A stretch of DNA of 64,000 nucleotides from Shinella granuli (GTDB lineage Bacteria > Pseudomonadota > Alphaproteobacteria > Rhizobiales > Rhizobiaceae): contig NZ_SLVX01000001.1 of the NCBI RefSeq assembly GCF_004341885.1, forward strand, positions 434,001 to 498,000, in the 5' to 3' direction. A program made the position numbers and the translations under genes. How positions within the stretch are numbered: the stretch's first letter is position 1; the number at the start of each line of letters is the position of its first letter. Of this stretch, positions 1 to 8,770 are shown in pieces. Under the pieces are notes generated by a model, which saw only the letters and a program-made list of their open reading frames with translations, did not search any database and was not told the DNA's origin.

Positions 1-697
1 CGCGCCACAGCCGGTCCCACAGCGAGAGCGCCCTGGCGCGGGGCACGAAGAGTTCGTAGCCGAGATCGCCGGTGAAGCCGGTGCGCGAGATGGTCACCGC
101 GCCGTCCTCGTGCGGGAAGGTGCCGATATGGAAGGGTTTCAACGCCTCCACGCCGGCAAACCCGGCATCGCGCAGCACCGCGTAGCTCGTCGGCCCCTGC
201 AGGGCGAGGCCGGCGATCTCCTCCGTCTCCTCGTGGATGTCGACCGCAAAGCCGAAGGCGCTGTCGAGGAGCCAGGGCAGGTGGCGTTCCTGGCAGCAAA
301 GGCGGAATTCGTTTTCGCCGAGGCGGAAGAGCGTGCCGTCGTCCAGCACATGGCCGTGGTCGTCGCACCAGGCGGTGTAGTGCACGCGGTTCACGCCGAG
401 CTTGCGCACGTCTCGCAGGGTCAGCCGGTTGAGGTAGCGCCCGGCATCCGGGCCGGTTATGCGGTACTTCACCATCGGCGATATGTCGAAGAGGGCGGCG
501 GTGGAGCGGATGGCGAAATATTCGAGCTCGCCGTCGAACAGCGCATGCGGCGCCTTGTAGCCGGCCCAGTTGTACCAGTCGTTGACCTCGCTCAGCGCGA
601 TCAGGCGGTCATGGAACGGGCTTTCCAGCCGCGGCGCGAGGATATGGTTGCGGGCGGCGCGGCGCAGGTCCGCGGCGGATTTCGTCATGGCGTTCAT
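1..697 (-). CDS. GcvT-family aminomethyltransferase-like protein (partial, 3' end beyond window)
   Basis: Read on the minus strand from an ATG at 697, the frame stays open for 232 codons to the window edge, so the C-terminus is missing. The translation has GcvT-family folate-binding features: a YNWAGYKAP-like segment, RSTAALFDISPMVKYRITGPDA near residues 65-85, and a later LQGPTSYAVL and ISRTGFTGDLGYELF stretch, which is the conserved core of glycine cleavage T protein and its relatives (dimethylglycine oxidases, DMSP demethylase). It would pass a one-carbon unit to tetrahydrofolate. Its ATG overlaps the stop of the upstream FAD oxidoreductase by 4 bp (ATGA), so the two are translationally coupled. 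No other glycine-cleavage gene is near, which points to a demethylation pathway rather than glycine catabolism; that last step is inference. Confidence 0.8.
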   Translation of the reverse strand, partial: MNAMTKSAADLRRAARNHILAPRLESPFHDRLIALSEVNDWYNWAGYKAPHALFDGELEYFAIRSTAALFDISPMVKYRITGPDAGRYLNRLTLRDVRKLGVNRVHYTAWCDDHGHVLDDGTLFRLGENEFRLCCQERHLPWLLDSAFGFAVDIHEETEEIAGLALQGPTSYAVLRDAGFAGVEALKPFHIGTFPHEDGAVTISRTGFTGDLGYELFVPRARALSLWDRLWR

Positions 698-2250
698 GCG
701 CTCGCTCCCGAAAGGATGTGGCGGGCCGCGTTCCAGCCCGGCAGGCCGGAAATGCCGCCGCCCGGATGCGCGCCGGCGCTCGCGAGATAAAGGCCTTCGA
801 TCGGCGTGCGGTAGCCGGAGGCGGCGCTGGTCGGTCGGTTGACGAGGAGCTGGTCGGCCTGCAGCTCGCCGTGATGCCAGTGGCCGCCGGGCAGGTTGTA
901 TTCCGCCTCGATATCGACCGGCGTCATCAGGCTGGCCGCGACCACGGACTTTTCGAGGCCGGGCGCATGGCGCTCCAGCGTGTCGAGCACGATCTTGAGG
1001 AAGGCCGGCTTGCCGCTCTCCCAGCCTGCCTTGAGGCGATAGGGCGCATATTGCACGAGCGCCGAGAGCGTGCAGGCGCCGCCAGGGGACAATGACGGGT
1101 CGGTAAGGCTCGGCAACGTCACCTCCATGACGGGATCGCTGGAGAATTCGCCGTATTTCGCCGGGTTGAAGGCCTCCTCGACCTGCTCCATCGAGCGCAC
1201 CAGCACGATGCGCCCGCCGCGGGCTTCCGCCGGCAGGCCGGTGAAATCCGGGACGCGGTCGAGCGCGAGGTCGAGCTTGGCGACATTGCCGTGGCTGCGC
1301 ACGTTCTTGACCGAGCGCACGAAGCCGGTGCCGCTTTCGGCGGGATCGACGAGGTGGAGGAAGGTCGTCTGCGGGTGGATCGCCGAGACGATGACGGGGG
1401 CGGTGATCTCCGTGCCGTCGCCGAGAACGACGCCGCTCGCCCGGCCGCGATCGGCGAGGATGCGGCCGACGGGCGTGCCGCAGCGCAGGGTGACGCCGGC
1501 CTTTTCCGCGGCGCGCAGGAAGGCGGGCGCGACGCGCGCCATGCCGCCCGCCGGCACGAACTGGCCGCCGGCCTTGCCCGCGACCTCGCCGGTCAGGCGA
1601 TAGTAGAGGCCGAGCAGGGAGGTCGGCGAGCGGGGACCGAGATGGATGCCGAGCGTCGCATCGAAGGCGAGGAGGCCTTTCAGCCGGTCGTCCGAAAGAT
1701 ATTCGTCGGCGACGTCGGCGACGTTCATCAGCAGCATGCGCAGGAAATCGCGGCCCTCGCCGCGCCCCTTGCGGATGAGGCCGAAGCCGGCGGAAGCGAA
1801 GGTGGAGAGGTCGCCGAGCGAGAGCGCGCCGATCTGCGGCGGGGGGCGGCGGAGGAACCGCTTCAGGATGCCCGCCTGGAAGACCAGCTTCCTGCGCAGC
1901 GCCGCGAAGGCCTCCGCCTCCTCGGGCGAGACGCCGTCGATGCGCTCGCCATAGGCGCCGTGCAGCACGGCGGCCTTTCCCGAGCCGTCGAGAACCGTGG
2001 TCGGCAGCAAGGTGTCCGTGCCGGCAAGGTCGAGGCCGATGTCGCGCGCCACGTCCGCATCGAGCCGGTTGACGAGATGGGCAAGGCCGGCGGAGCGGAA
2101 GCCGGGCGCGAATTCGCGGCCGCGCGTCGCCCCGCCCGGTTCGCTTGCTGCTTCCAGCACCAGGACCTTGCGGCCGCCCTTGGCGAGGCGCGTGGCGGCG
2201 GCAAGGCCGTTGTGGCCGGCGCCGATCACGATGGCATCAAATGACGTCAT
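694..2250 (-). CDS. CrtI-type NAD(P)/FAD-dependent oxidoreductase, second of a pair
   Basis: A 518-residue flavoprotein with an N-terminal dinucleotide-binding fold (DAIVIGAGHNGLAAATRLA, residues 5-23) and the acidic end of the second beta strand (VLVLEAASEPGGAT). The C-terminus has the conserved FAD-contacting segment GLYLASAGAHPGGGISGLPG. This is the phytoene-desaturase-like oxidoreductase family, which oxidises C-C or C-N bonds and is not limited to carotenoids. It lies between a paralogue upstream (14 bp overlap) and the GcvT-like gene downstream (4 bp overlap), in one minus-strand operon. The context suggests oxidation of an amine-derived substrate. No carotenoid genes are present. The exact reaction cannot be told from sequence. 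Confidence 0.88.
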   Translation of the reverse strand: MTSFDAIVIGAGHNGLAAATRLAKGGRKVLVLEAASEPGGATRGREFAPGFRSAGLAHLVNRLDADVARDIGLDLAGTDTLLPTTVLDGSGKAAVLHGAYGERIDGVSPEEAEAFAALRRKLVFQAGILKRFLRRPPPQIGALSLGDLSTFASAGFGLIRKGRGEGRDFLRMLLMNVADVADEYLSDDRLKGLLAFDATLGIHLGPRSPTSLLGLYYRLTGEVAGKAGGQFVPAGGMARVAPAFLRAAEKAGVTLRCGTPVGRILADRGRASGVVLGDGTEITAPVIVSAIHPQTTFLHLVDPAESGTGFVRSVKNVRSHGNVAKLDLALDRVPDFTGLPAEARGGRIVLVRSMEQVEEAFNPAKYGEFSSDPVMEVTLPSLTDPSLSPGGACTLSALVQYAPYRLKAGWESGKPAFLKIVLDTLERHAPGLEKSVVAASLMTPVDIEAEYNLPGGHWHHGELQADQLLVNRPTSAASGYRTPIEGLYLASAGAHPGGGISGLPGWNAARHILSGASA

Positions 2251-3856
2251 GGGCTTTGCTCATCTGTTCGGGGGAACGCTTCAGGTCGCGCAGGATCTCG
2301 GCGGCGGCGTTGCGGCCGGGCGCGCCCATCACCCCGCCGCCCGGATGGGTGGAGGAGCCGCACATGTAGAGGCCGGATATCGGGCTGCGGTACTGGGCGT
2401 AGCCGGGCACGGGCCGGTTGAAGAGCAACTGGTCGAAGGTGAGCTCGCCCTGGAAGATGTTGCCTTCCGTCAGGCCGACCTCGTTCTCGATCTCGCGCGG
2501 CGTGCGCACCTCCATATGCACGATGCGCTCTCGGAAGCCCGGCGAATAGTCCGCGATCTGGCCGATCACCGTCTCGGCGAAGGCGTCGCGGTCGGCATCC
2601 GTCCAGTCGCGGCCCTGAAGTTTTGGCGGGCAGTACTGGACGAAGCAGCTCATGAAGTGCTTTCCTGGCGAGGCCATGGTCGGGTCGAGCGTCGTCGGGA
2701 TCACCATGTCGAGGAAGGGATCGGCCGACCAGCGCCCCGCCTTCCAGTCGTCATAGGCGCGCTCCATGCGCTCGATCGAATCGGTGAAATGCATGTCGCC
2801 GCGTATGCAGGAGGAGCCTTCCGGCAGGGCCGGGAACTCCGGCAGGCTGTCGAGCGCGATGTTCACCTTGCCGGAGGAGCCGCGCATCTTGAAATGCCTG
2901 ACCCGGTGGACGAAGTCGCCGGGCAGGGTGTCCTCGTCGACGAGCTTGAGGAAGGTGCGCTTCACGTCGGCATTCGAGACGACGAGGTCGGCGCGCACCT
3001 CGTCGCCGTTGGCGAGCACGACGCCGGTGGTGCGGCCGCCGCGGGTGAGAATTTTGGAGACCTCGGCGTCGGTGCGGATCGTGCCGCCGGCGGCCTCGAA
3101 GGAGCGGGCGAGGGCCTGCGTCACCGCGCCCATGCCGCCGCGCGCATAGCCCCAGGCGCCGACGGAGCCGTCCACCTCGCCCATGTAGTGGTGCAGCAGG
3201 ACATAGGCGGTGCCGGGCGACATGGGGCCGAGCGCGGTGCCGATGATGCCCGAGAGCGCGAGATAGGCCTTGATGACGTCGGTCTCGAAATATTCGTCGA
3301 GGAAGTCGGAGATCGACATGGTCCAGAAGCGCAGCGTCTCGGCCATTTCCTGCGGGCTGAACTCGCCGAACTTCTTGGCGAGATAGAGGAATTCGGAAAT
3401 GTCGCGTGGGCGAAAACCGAAGGGATCCGGCGCGGTGCGCATCAGGAGCGGCTGGATGAAGCGGCACTGGCGCGTCACGTCGCGGGCGTAGCGCTCGTAG
3501 GCCTCGGCGTCGCGTTTCGAATAGCGCGCGAATTCGCGGCGGTGGCTGTCGTGGTCACGGTAGGAGGCGAGGTAGTCGCCGTCGCGGGTGAAGACCGCGC
3601 CGCCCTCGTAGGCGATGACCTGGAGGCCGTGTTTCGGCAGTTCCAGGTCGCGCATGATCTCCGGCCGGAAGAGGGAGCAGACATAGGAACAGTTGGAGTA
3701 GAGGAAGCCCGGGGTCAGTTCGCGGCTCGTCGCAGCCCCGCCGACCCAGCCGTTCTTTTCGAGCACCGCGACGTTCAGGCCGGAGCGCTGGAGATAACAG
3801 GCGGTAACCAGCCCGTTATGGCCGCCGCCGACGATCAGGGCATCGTACTTTTGCAT
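2237..3856 (-). CDS. CrtI-type NAD(P)/FAD-dependent oxidoreductase, first of a pair
   Basis: The chosen start is the ATG at 3856 (protein begins MQKYDALIVGGGHNGL), because a GGGAGA ribosome site lies just upstream and the FAD-binding fold begins immediately; an in-frame extension to 4021 would run through the operator. The protein is 539 residues, with the Rossmann GGGHNGLVTACYL at about 10-22 and the C-terminal GLYMCGSSTHPGGGVMGAPG that matches its downstream neighbour in position and pattern. It is the promoter-proximal gene of an operon with the second oxidoreductase and the GcvT-like gene. A perfect 16 bp palindrome 60-75 bp upstream is a probable repressor site. Function beyond an FAD-dependent oxidation is not assigned. 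Confidence 0.88.
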   Translation of the reverse strand: MQKYDALIVGGGHNGLVTACYLQRSGLNVAVLEKNGWVGGAATSRELTPGFLYSNCSYVCSLFRPEIMRDLELPKHGLQVIAYEGGAVFTRDGDYLASYRDHDSHRREFARYSKRDAEAYERYARDVTRQCRFIQPLLMRTAPDPFGFRPRDISEFLYLAKKFGEFSPQEMAETLRFWTMSISDFLDEYFETDVIKAYLALSGIIGTALGPMSPGTAYVLLHHYMGEVDGSVGAWGYARGGMGAVTQALARSFEAAGGTIRTDAEVSKILTRGGRTTGVVLANGDEVRADLVVSNADVKRTFLKLVDEDTLPGDFVHRVRHFKMRGSSGKVNIALDSLPEFPALPEGSSCIRGDMHFTDSIERMERAYDDWKAGRWSADPFLDMVIPTTLDPTMASPGKHFMSCFVQYCPPKLQGRDWTDADRDAFAETVIGQIADYSPGFRERIVHMEVRTPREIENEVGLTEGNIFQGELTFDQLLFNRPVPGYAQYRSPISGLYMCGSSTHPGGGVMGAPGRNAAAEILRDLKRSPEQMSKAHDVI

Positions 3857-3915
3857 TATTGATGTCTCCCTTGTTTCTAAAAGCTGCATCAAAAGCAAAA
3901 TGTTGTCCAGATATT

Positions 3916-3931
3916 CTGAATGATCATTCAG
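3916..3931. promoter_or_regulatory. Palindromic operator CTGAATGATCATTCAG between divergent operons (BetI-like site 1)
   Basis: Perfect 16 bp inverted repeat, CTGAATGA followed by its reverse complement. Its core TGAATG-N2-CATTCA recurs, with one base change in the left arm, at 9856-9869 and 12781-12794, each time upstream of a gene of the same island. It sits between the oxidoreductase operon (minus) and the methyltransferase-TetR-SBP operon (plus). Size and symmetry fit a TetR-family dimer, most simply the BetI-like regulator encoded at 4835. Confidence 0.72.
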
Positions 3932-4019
3932 CAAGTATCTTGCAATCGCCTGATTATGCGCTAGAATTTCGGCCAGGGAAAAAGCGCGCCGGCCATGCGG
4001 CCGAAGGGTGACGGAGGCC

Positions 4020-4838
4020 ATGACGGCAACAGGCAGGGACGGTGCGGCGGCGGAGCCGGAATATGACGAGGCGGCGATCCGCTTCCTCGCGGTCCTGTGG
4101 GGCGAGGGTTATCTTTCGCCGGGCGGCCCGGCGGAGGTCGATCGCGTCCTTGCGGGCGTCGACCTCAAGGGCCGGCGTGTCCTCGATTTCGGCTGCGGGG
4201 CCGGCGGCATCACGCTGCATATCGCAAGGACGCATGGTCCGGCCGAGATCGTCGGCTACGACGTGGAGCAGCCGGTCATCGACCGGGCGCGGGCGGCGGC
4301 GGCCAAAGCAGGGCTTTCCGCGGTCGCACGTTTCGTCTCCAGTCCTCCGGGCCGCCTGCCGTTCGACGATAATGAATTCGACGTCGTCTTCTCCAAGGAT
4401 GCGATGATCCATGTGCCGGACAAGGAGGCGCTGTTCGCCGAGCTTTACCGCGTGCTGAAGCCGGGCGGCGTTCTGGCCGCGTCCGACTGGCTGATCGGCC
4501 ATGACGGCGCGCCGAGCCCGGACATGCAGGACTACATCGCCGCCGAAGGGCTGAGCTTCGGCATGGCCTCGCCGCGCCGCTATCTTGAGGCCATGGCGGC
4601 GGCGGGCTTTGCCGATGGCAGGGTGGAGAGCCGCAATGCCTGGTATCGCGAGGTGGCGCGCGGCGAGCTGGCGCGGCTCAAGGGGCCGCTCCATGCCGAG
4701 GCGGTGGCGGCGGTCGGCGAAGCCTATGTCGCCAAGAACATCCGCACCTGGACGGCCATGCAGAAGGTTCTTGACAGCGGGGAGCATTGTCCGGCTCATC
4801 TGCGCGGCATCAAGCCGGCCGCGGGAGTTCGCCCGTGA
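4020..4838 (+). CDS. Class I SAM-dependent methyltransferase (phosphoethanolamine/amine N-methyltransferase-like)
   Basis: A soluble Rossmann-fold methyltransferase of 272 residues. Motif I is [16 protein letters not shown] (about 50-65), followed by the acidic [10 protein letters not shown], a motif II region [26 protein letters not shown], and ASDWLIGH. The [11 protein letters not shown] and SDWL segments resemble the phosphoethanolamine/sarcosine N-methyltransferase branch, so an amine nitrogen is a plausible acceptor; that is inference. Start is uncertain: ATG 4020 has GGAGG only 2 bp away, and a GTG at 4008 is the alternative. The stop overlaps the TetR start by 4 bp (GTGA), and the substrate-binding protein follows, so the three form one operon. 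A methyltransferase inside an apparently demethylating island is unexpected. Confidence 0.82.
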   Translation: MTATGRDGAAAEPEYDEAAIRFLAVLWGEGYLSPGGPAEVDRVLAGVDLKGRRVLDFGCGAGGITLHIARTHGPAEIVGYDVEQPVIDRARAAAAKAGLSAVARFVSSPPGRLPFDDNEFDVVFSKDAMIHVPDKEALFAELYRVLKPGGVLAASDWLIGHDGAPSPDMQDYIAAEGLSFGMASPRRYLEAMAAAGFADGRVESRNAWYREVARGELARLKGPLHAEAVAAVGEAYVAKNIRTWTAMQKVLDSGEHCPAHLRGIKPAAGVRP

Positions 4839-5545
4839 CCGTGACGATGCGCAATCCCAAAGGCAAGGTGGCGGTGAAGATGCGGGCAGGCGGGGCTGAA
4901 CAGGGCTCGGGCGACGGCGAGAAGCGGGGGCGCAAGGCCTCCAAGGAGACGCGGCGGCAGCAGCTCGTCGAGGCGACGATCGATTCGCTCGCCAGGCGCG
5001 GCTATTCCGACACGACGCTCGCGGACGTCGCGGACGGTGCCGGCCTTTCGCGCGGCATCGTCAACTTCCATTTCGAGAGCAAGGAAAACCTGCTCATCGC
5101 CACGCTGCAGTTCATGTCCGAGGAATATGCGGACCACTGGAACGCGGCGCTGGAAAAGGCCGGCCCGAGCGCGGCGAGCCGCGTCTGGGCCCTCGTGCAT
5201 GCGGATTTCGACCGCAAGATCTGCACCAAGCGCAAGCTTGCCGCCTGGTGCGCCTTCTGGGGCGAGGCCAAGTCGCGGCCGACCTACCAGGCGCTGTGCG
5301 GCGCGCGTGACGTGAAGTACCAGGAGACCGTGATCTCGCTCTGCGCCGCGCTGAAGGCGGAGGGCGGCTATGCCTACGAGCCGGAGCCGATGGCGCTCTC
5401 GCTCTGCGCCATGCTGGAGGGCCTGTGGCTGCGCCTGATGATGGGCGACGGCACCACGCGGGAAAAGGCGCTGGAGGCGGCCATCGCCTTCGTCGTCGCG
5501 ATCTTCCCGAAGCATCTCACCTTGCAAGGACCACAATCACAATAG
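4835..5545 (+). CDS. BetI-like TetR/AcrR-family transcriptional regulator
   Basis: The GTG at 4835 is preferred as start because GGGAG lies 7 bp upstream and it overlaps the preceding stop; an ATG at 4847 is possible. The 236-residue protein has an Arg/Lys-rich lead-in, then a TetR helix-turn-helix ([45 protein letters not shown]). The ligand-binding half carries [15 protein letters not shown] and [14 protein letters not shown], the two positions where BetI has its AFW...P and DGLWLR signatures. BetI represses choline-betaine genes and responds to choline. Here the neighbours are not betA/betB, so the effector may be another quaternary amine. It probably controls its own operon through the palindrome at 3916. 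Confidence 0.88.
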   Translation: MTVTMRNPKGKVAVKMRAGGAEQGSGDGEKRGRKASKETRRQQLVEATIDSLARRGYSDTTLADVADGAGLSRGIVNFHFESKENLLIATLQFMSEEYADHWNAALEKAGPSAASRVWALVHADFDRKICTKRKLAAWCAFWGEAKSRPTYQALCGARDVKYQETVISLCAALKAEGGYAYEPEPMALSLCAMLEGLWLRLMMGDGTTREKALEAAIAFVVAIFPKHLTLQGPQSQ

Positions 5546-5573
5546 GGAACCCGAAACGGGGAAGGAGTACGGC

Positions 5574-6656
5574 ATGAAGACTGCACACACGGCCAGGCGC
5601 ACCACACTGGCGGCATTGGCCGCCTTCCTCGCCTTCGGAACCGCCCTTCCAGCCTTTTCCGCCGATACGCTCACCGTCTTCGACTGGTCCGGCTACGAGG
5701 ACCCCGCCTTCCACCCCGCTTACACGGAAAAGCACGGCAACTCGCCGGATTTCTCGTTCTTCGGCGACGAGGAGGAGGCCTTCCAGAAGCTGCGCTCCGG
5801 CTTCAAGGCCGATGTCGCGCATCCCTGCGCGCAAAGCATCGTCAAATGGCGCGAGGCCGGGCTGCTGGAGCCGCTCGACACCGCCAGGCTGGCCGCGTGG
5901 AACGATATCCTGCCGGCCTTCAAGGACATGAAGAACCTGATGACCTCGGACGACGGAACGGCCTGGTTCCTGCCCTTCGAATGGGGCAACACGGTGCTGA
6001 CCTACCGCACCGACACGGTGAAGCCGGAAGAAATCGCCTCGCTCAGGGCCTTTGCCGATCCGAAGTTCAAGGATCGCGTCTCGATCGGCGACAATGTCGA
6101 CGACGCCTATGCGCTGGCGAGCCTTGCCATCGGCGTCAAGGACTGGGCGAGCCTGACGGACGCGCAGTTCGAGGAGGCTTCCGCCTTCCTGCGCGAGGTG
6201 CACAAGAACGTGCGGCTCTACTGGACGGACAATACCGACCTCAGCCAGGCGCTGGCGAGCGGCGAGGTCGATCTCGCCTGGGCCTGGAACGAGACGGCGA
6301 CGACGCTGCAGGCCGAAAGCCAGCCGGTCGCCATCAAGAAGGACACCAAGGAGGGACTGTCCACCTGGGTCTGCGGCTATTCGCGGCTGAAGGGCGGCGA
6401 AGGCAGCCTCGACCTTGCCTATGACTACCTCAACGCCGTCACCGATCCGGCCGTCGCGGCCTACATGGTCGAAAGCTGGGGCTACGGCCATTCCAACGCC
6501 AAGGGCATGGCCGCCGTCGACCCGAAGATCCTCGCCGACAAGGGCTATGCGGATGTCGAGGCCTTCGTCGCCAACACCCTGTTCCAGGCGCCGATCCCGA
6601 CGGAGCTGCGGCAGAAGATGATCGCGGAGTTCGAGAAGATCAAATCGGGGTATTGA
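5574..6656 (+). CDS. Periplasmic spermidine/putrescine-type ABC substrate-binding protein
   Basis: A 360-residue exported protein. The signal peptide is clear: MKTAHTARRTT, a hydrophobic stretch, then cleavage near AFSADTL. The mature part begins LTVFDWSGYEDPAF, the usual start of PotD/PotF-type proteins, and continues with the FFGDEEEAFQKLRSG and WNETATTLQAES regions of that fold. It would bind a cationic or amine ligand in the periplasm. GAAGGAG lies just before the ATG. It is the last gene of the methyltransferase-TetR operon, 28 bp after the regulator, whereas the matching ATPase and permeases are on the other strand at 6.8-9.7 kb. The binding protein is thus coupled to the regulator rather than to its own permease genes. 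Confidence 0.9.
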   Translation: MKTAHTARRTTLAALAAFLAFGTALPAFSADTLTVFDWSGYEDPAFHPAYTEKHGNSPDFSFFGDEEEAFQKLRSGFKADVAHPCAQSIVKWREAGLLEPLDTARLAAWNDILPAFKDMKNLMTSDDGTAWFLPFEWGNTVLTYRTDTVKPEEIASLRAFADPKFKDRVSIGDNVDDAYALASLAIGVKDWASLTDAQFEEASAFLREVHKNVRLYWTDNTDLSQALASGEVDLAWAWNETATTLQAESQPVAIKKDTKEGLSTWVCGYSRLKGGEGSLDLAYDYLNAVTDPAVAAYMVESWGYGHSNAKGMAAVDPKILADKGYADVEAFVANTLFQAPIPTELRQKMIAEFEKIKSGY

Positions 6657-6667
6657 GAGGGCGGCTG

Positions 6668-6815
6668 CCCCTCATCCGGCCTGCCGGCCACCTTCTCCCC
6701 GCAGGCGGGGAGAAGGGACATTGCCGCAGGGTTTTCCCTCTATCATCGCAAAAGCGTCACCACAGCTTCCTTCTCCCCGCTTGCGGGGAGAAGGTCGCGG
6801 CAGCGGGATGAGGGG
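6668..6815. repeat. Palindromic repeat doublet, family A
   Basis: A 148 bp element bounded by CCCCTCATCC and its inverse GGATGAGGGG. It contains two strong hairpins, CCTTCTCCCCGC-N2-GCGGGGAGAAGG at 6691-6716 and again at 6769-6794. A related copy is at 28283-28420. It fills the gap between two convergent genes and probably ends transcription from both sides. This type of non-coding palindrome is common in rhizobial genomes. Confidence 0.85.
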
Positions 6816-6820
6816 CTAAG

Positions 6821-7930
6821 TCACACGCGCGTAACCGGCGGGTCTTCCGCCAAAAGCACGAACGCCTCCGGATCATAGGCCAGCCGGATCTCCGCGCCGA
6901 CCGGCAGGTCGTCGGCGCCGAAATTGTTCGTCTCGACCATGGAGAGCGGCTGTTCCAGCCCGTCCACGCCGACCGTCAGGTGGGTGACCTCCCCGAAATA
7001 GGCGCGGTTCTCGATGCGGCCGGCAAGCTCGTGCGGGGCGCGGTCGTCGTCCCACAGGAGCCGCAGCCGTTCCGGGCGGATGCCGACGGTGACATGGCCG
7101 TTGGTGGCGGCAAAGCCCTGCGGCTTGTCGAGGCTGACCGCGCCGAAGCGGGCGGCGTCGACGGAGACGGCGTTGCCCTGTTCTCCCAGCACCTTCGCCT
7201 TCAAAAAGTTCATGCCGCCGAGGAAGTCGGCGACTTTTCGCGTGCGCGGGCGCTGGTAGATTTCCTTCGGGCTGGCGATCTGGGCGATGCGGCCGCCGAA
7301 CATCACGGCGATGCGGTCGGAGAGCGCCAGCGCCTCGTACTGGTCGTGCGTGACGAGGATGAAGGTGATGCCGACGGCCTTCTGCAGCGTGCGCAGCTCC
7401 ACCTGCATCTCCTCGCGCAGCTTCTTGTCGAGGGCGGAGAGCGGTTCGTCGAGCAGCAGCACCTTCGGCCGCATGACGAGGGCGCGGGCGAGCGCCACGC
7501 GCTGGCGCTGGCCGCCGGAGAGTTCATGCGCCTTGCGTTGGCCGAGGCCCGTGAGGCGCACCTGGTCGAGCGCGTCGCCCACCCGCTTCCTCTCGTCCTG
7601 CGCGGAAAGCCTCAGCCGCTTCAGGCCGTAGGCGACGTTTTCGGCGACGTCGAGATGGGGAAAGATGGCGTAGTTCTGGAAGACCATGTTGGTCGGGCGC
7701 CTGTTCGGCGGCAGCGCGAGGGAGGGCACGCCGTCGATGAAGATCTCGCCCGCCGTCGGCGTCTCGAAGCCGGCAATCGAGCGCAGCAGCGTGGTCTTGC
7801 CGCAGCCGGACGGGCCGAGCAGCGAGAAGAACTCGCCTTCGCCGATGGTGAGCGAGACATCGTCGAGCGCCTTGTAGATGCCGTAGAACTTCGACACGTT
7901 GGCGATCTCGATCATCGGGCGGTCGGCCAT
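6821..7930 (-). CDS. ABC transporter ATP-binding protein (PotA-like)
   Basis: A 369-residue ATPase of the polyamine/opine importer class. Walker A GPSGCGKTT is at residues 39-47, the Q-loop in NMVFQNYAIFPHL near 85, the signature LSGGQ at 137-141, Walker B VLLLDEP with D161-E162, and the switch histidine in VTHDQ at 195. A C-terminal TOBE-type regulatory domain follows from about residue 240 (VGIRPERLRLL). The ATG at 7930 has an AGGAAGAGGAA site. It is the third gene of a permease-permease-ATPase operon, 15 bp after the second permease. The cognate binding protein is the one at 5574. Confidence 0.93.
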   Translation of the reverse strand: MADRPMIEIANVSKFYGIYKALDDVSLTIGEGEFFSLLGPSGCGKTTLLRSIAGFETPTAGEIFIDGVPSLALPPNRRPTNMVFQNYAIFPHLDVAENVAYGLKRLRLSAQDERKRVGDALDQVRLTGLGQRKAHELSGGQRQRVALARALVMRPKVLLLDEPLSALDKKLREEMQVELRTLQKAVGITFILVTHDQYEALALSDRIAVMFGGRIAQIASPKEIYQRPRTRKVADFLGGMNFLKAKVLGEQGNAVSVDAARFGAVSLDKPQGFAATNGHVTVGIRPERLRLLWDDDRAPHELAGRIENRAYFGEVTHLTVGVDGLEQPLSMVETNNFGADDLPVGAEIRLAYDPEAFVLLAEDPPVTRV

Positions 7931-7945
7931 GTCCGGTTCCTCTTC

Positions 7946-8770
7946 CTAGGGCAGCGTGAAGGCCATCTGCGTGCGGCGTTCGGCCCGGCGGCGCAGGATT
8001 TCGGTAAGGGTGAGCATGAGGATGGAGGCGACGAGCATGACGGTGCCGAGCGCCAGCACGCCCGGCAGCTTCGCCGCGAAGCGCAACTGCCCCCAGATAT
8101 AGACCGGCAGCGTCGGCTCGGTGCCGGAAAGGAAGAAGGCGAGGATGAACTCGTCGAGCGAGATGGTGAAGGTGACGAGCAGGCTGGAAACGATGGCCGG
8201 CGCGACGACCGGCAGCGTGACGCGCCGGAAGGTGCCGATGGCGGTCTCACCGAGATCGTAGGAGGCCTCCTCCAGGCTGCGGTCGAACCCCTCGAAGCCG
8301 GAGACCAGCACCGACATGGCATAGGGCACGCAGAACACCGTCTGGCCGAGGATGACCGTGATCAGCGACAGTTCGACGCCCATCGCCAGCACGATCATCA
8401 AGAGCGAGACGGCAACGATGATCTCCGGCAGGAAGAGCGGCGCCATGATGAGGCCGGCTGCCGCCCTCTGGCCGCGGAAGCGGTAGCGCGTGATGGCGCG
8501 GGCGGCGCAAATGCCGAGCACGGTGGAGAGCAGCGAGACGGCGACGCCGACGACGAGGCTGTTCCAGGCCGCTTGCAGCATGACCGAATTGCCGGCGAGC
8601 GAGGCGTACCACTTGGTGGTGAAGCCGGCGAGGGGGAAGGTGGTCGTCGCCGCATCGTTGAGGGAGAAGACCGGCAGAAGCAGGATCGGCAGGTAGAGGA
8701 AGAGGAAATAGAGCGCGACATAGGCCGGCAGGAACGGAAGGACGCGCAGGCGCTGCGTGAGGAGGCTCAT
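7946..8770 (-). CDS. ABC transporter permease (PotC-like)
   Basis: An inner-membrane permease of 274 residues with about six hydrophobic segments. The cytoplasmic EAA loop, EEASYDLGETAIGTFRRVTLP near residues 165-186, is the contact for the ATPase. The N-terminus has the LPAYVALYFLFLYLPILLLPVFSLND pattern of PotC/PotI-type proteins. The ATG at 8770 overlaps the stop of the first permease by 4 bp, so translation is coupled. It partners with the permease at 8767-9684 and the ATPase at 6821 in an importer for a small amine-like solute. Confidence 0.92.
   Translation of the reverse strand: MSLLTQRLRVLPFLPAYVALYFLFLYLPILLLPVFSLNDAATTTFPLAGFTTKWYASLAGNSVMLQAAWNSLVVGVAVSLLSTVLGICAARAITRYRFRGQRAAAGLIMAPLFLPEIIVAVSLLMIVLAMGVELSLITVILGQTVFCVPYAMSVLVSGFEGFDRSLEEASYDLGETAIGTFRRVTLPVVAPAIVSSLLVTFTISLDEFILAFFLSGTEPTLPVYIWGQLRFAAKLPGVLALGTVMLVASILMLTLTEILRRRAERRTQMAFTLP

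Noticed and set aside
694-3856. Carotenoid biosynthesis from the CrtI-like pair
   Set aside because: No phytoene synthase, cyclase or GGPP synthase is present, and the neighbours are amine transport and demethylation genes.
1997-3862. A 621-codon open frame on the plus strand opposite the FAD oxidoreductases
   Set aside because: It is antisense to two genes with clear FAD-binding motifs. Its composition (runs of Arg, Ala, Gly, Glu, Asp, His) is that of an antisense frame in GC-rich DNA.
6691-6794. A CRISPR array from repeated hairpins
   Set aside because: There are only two inverted copies per site, with no regular spacers and no cas genes. They are REP-type palindromes.
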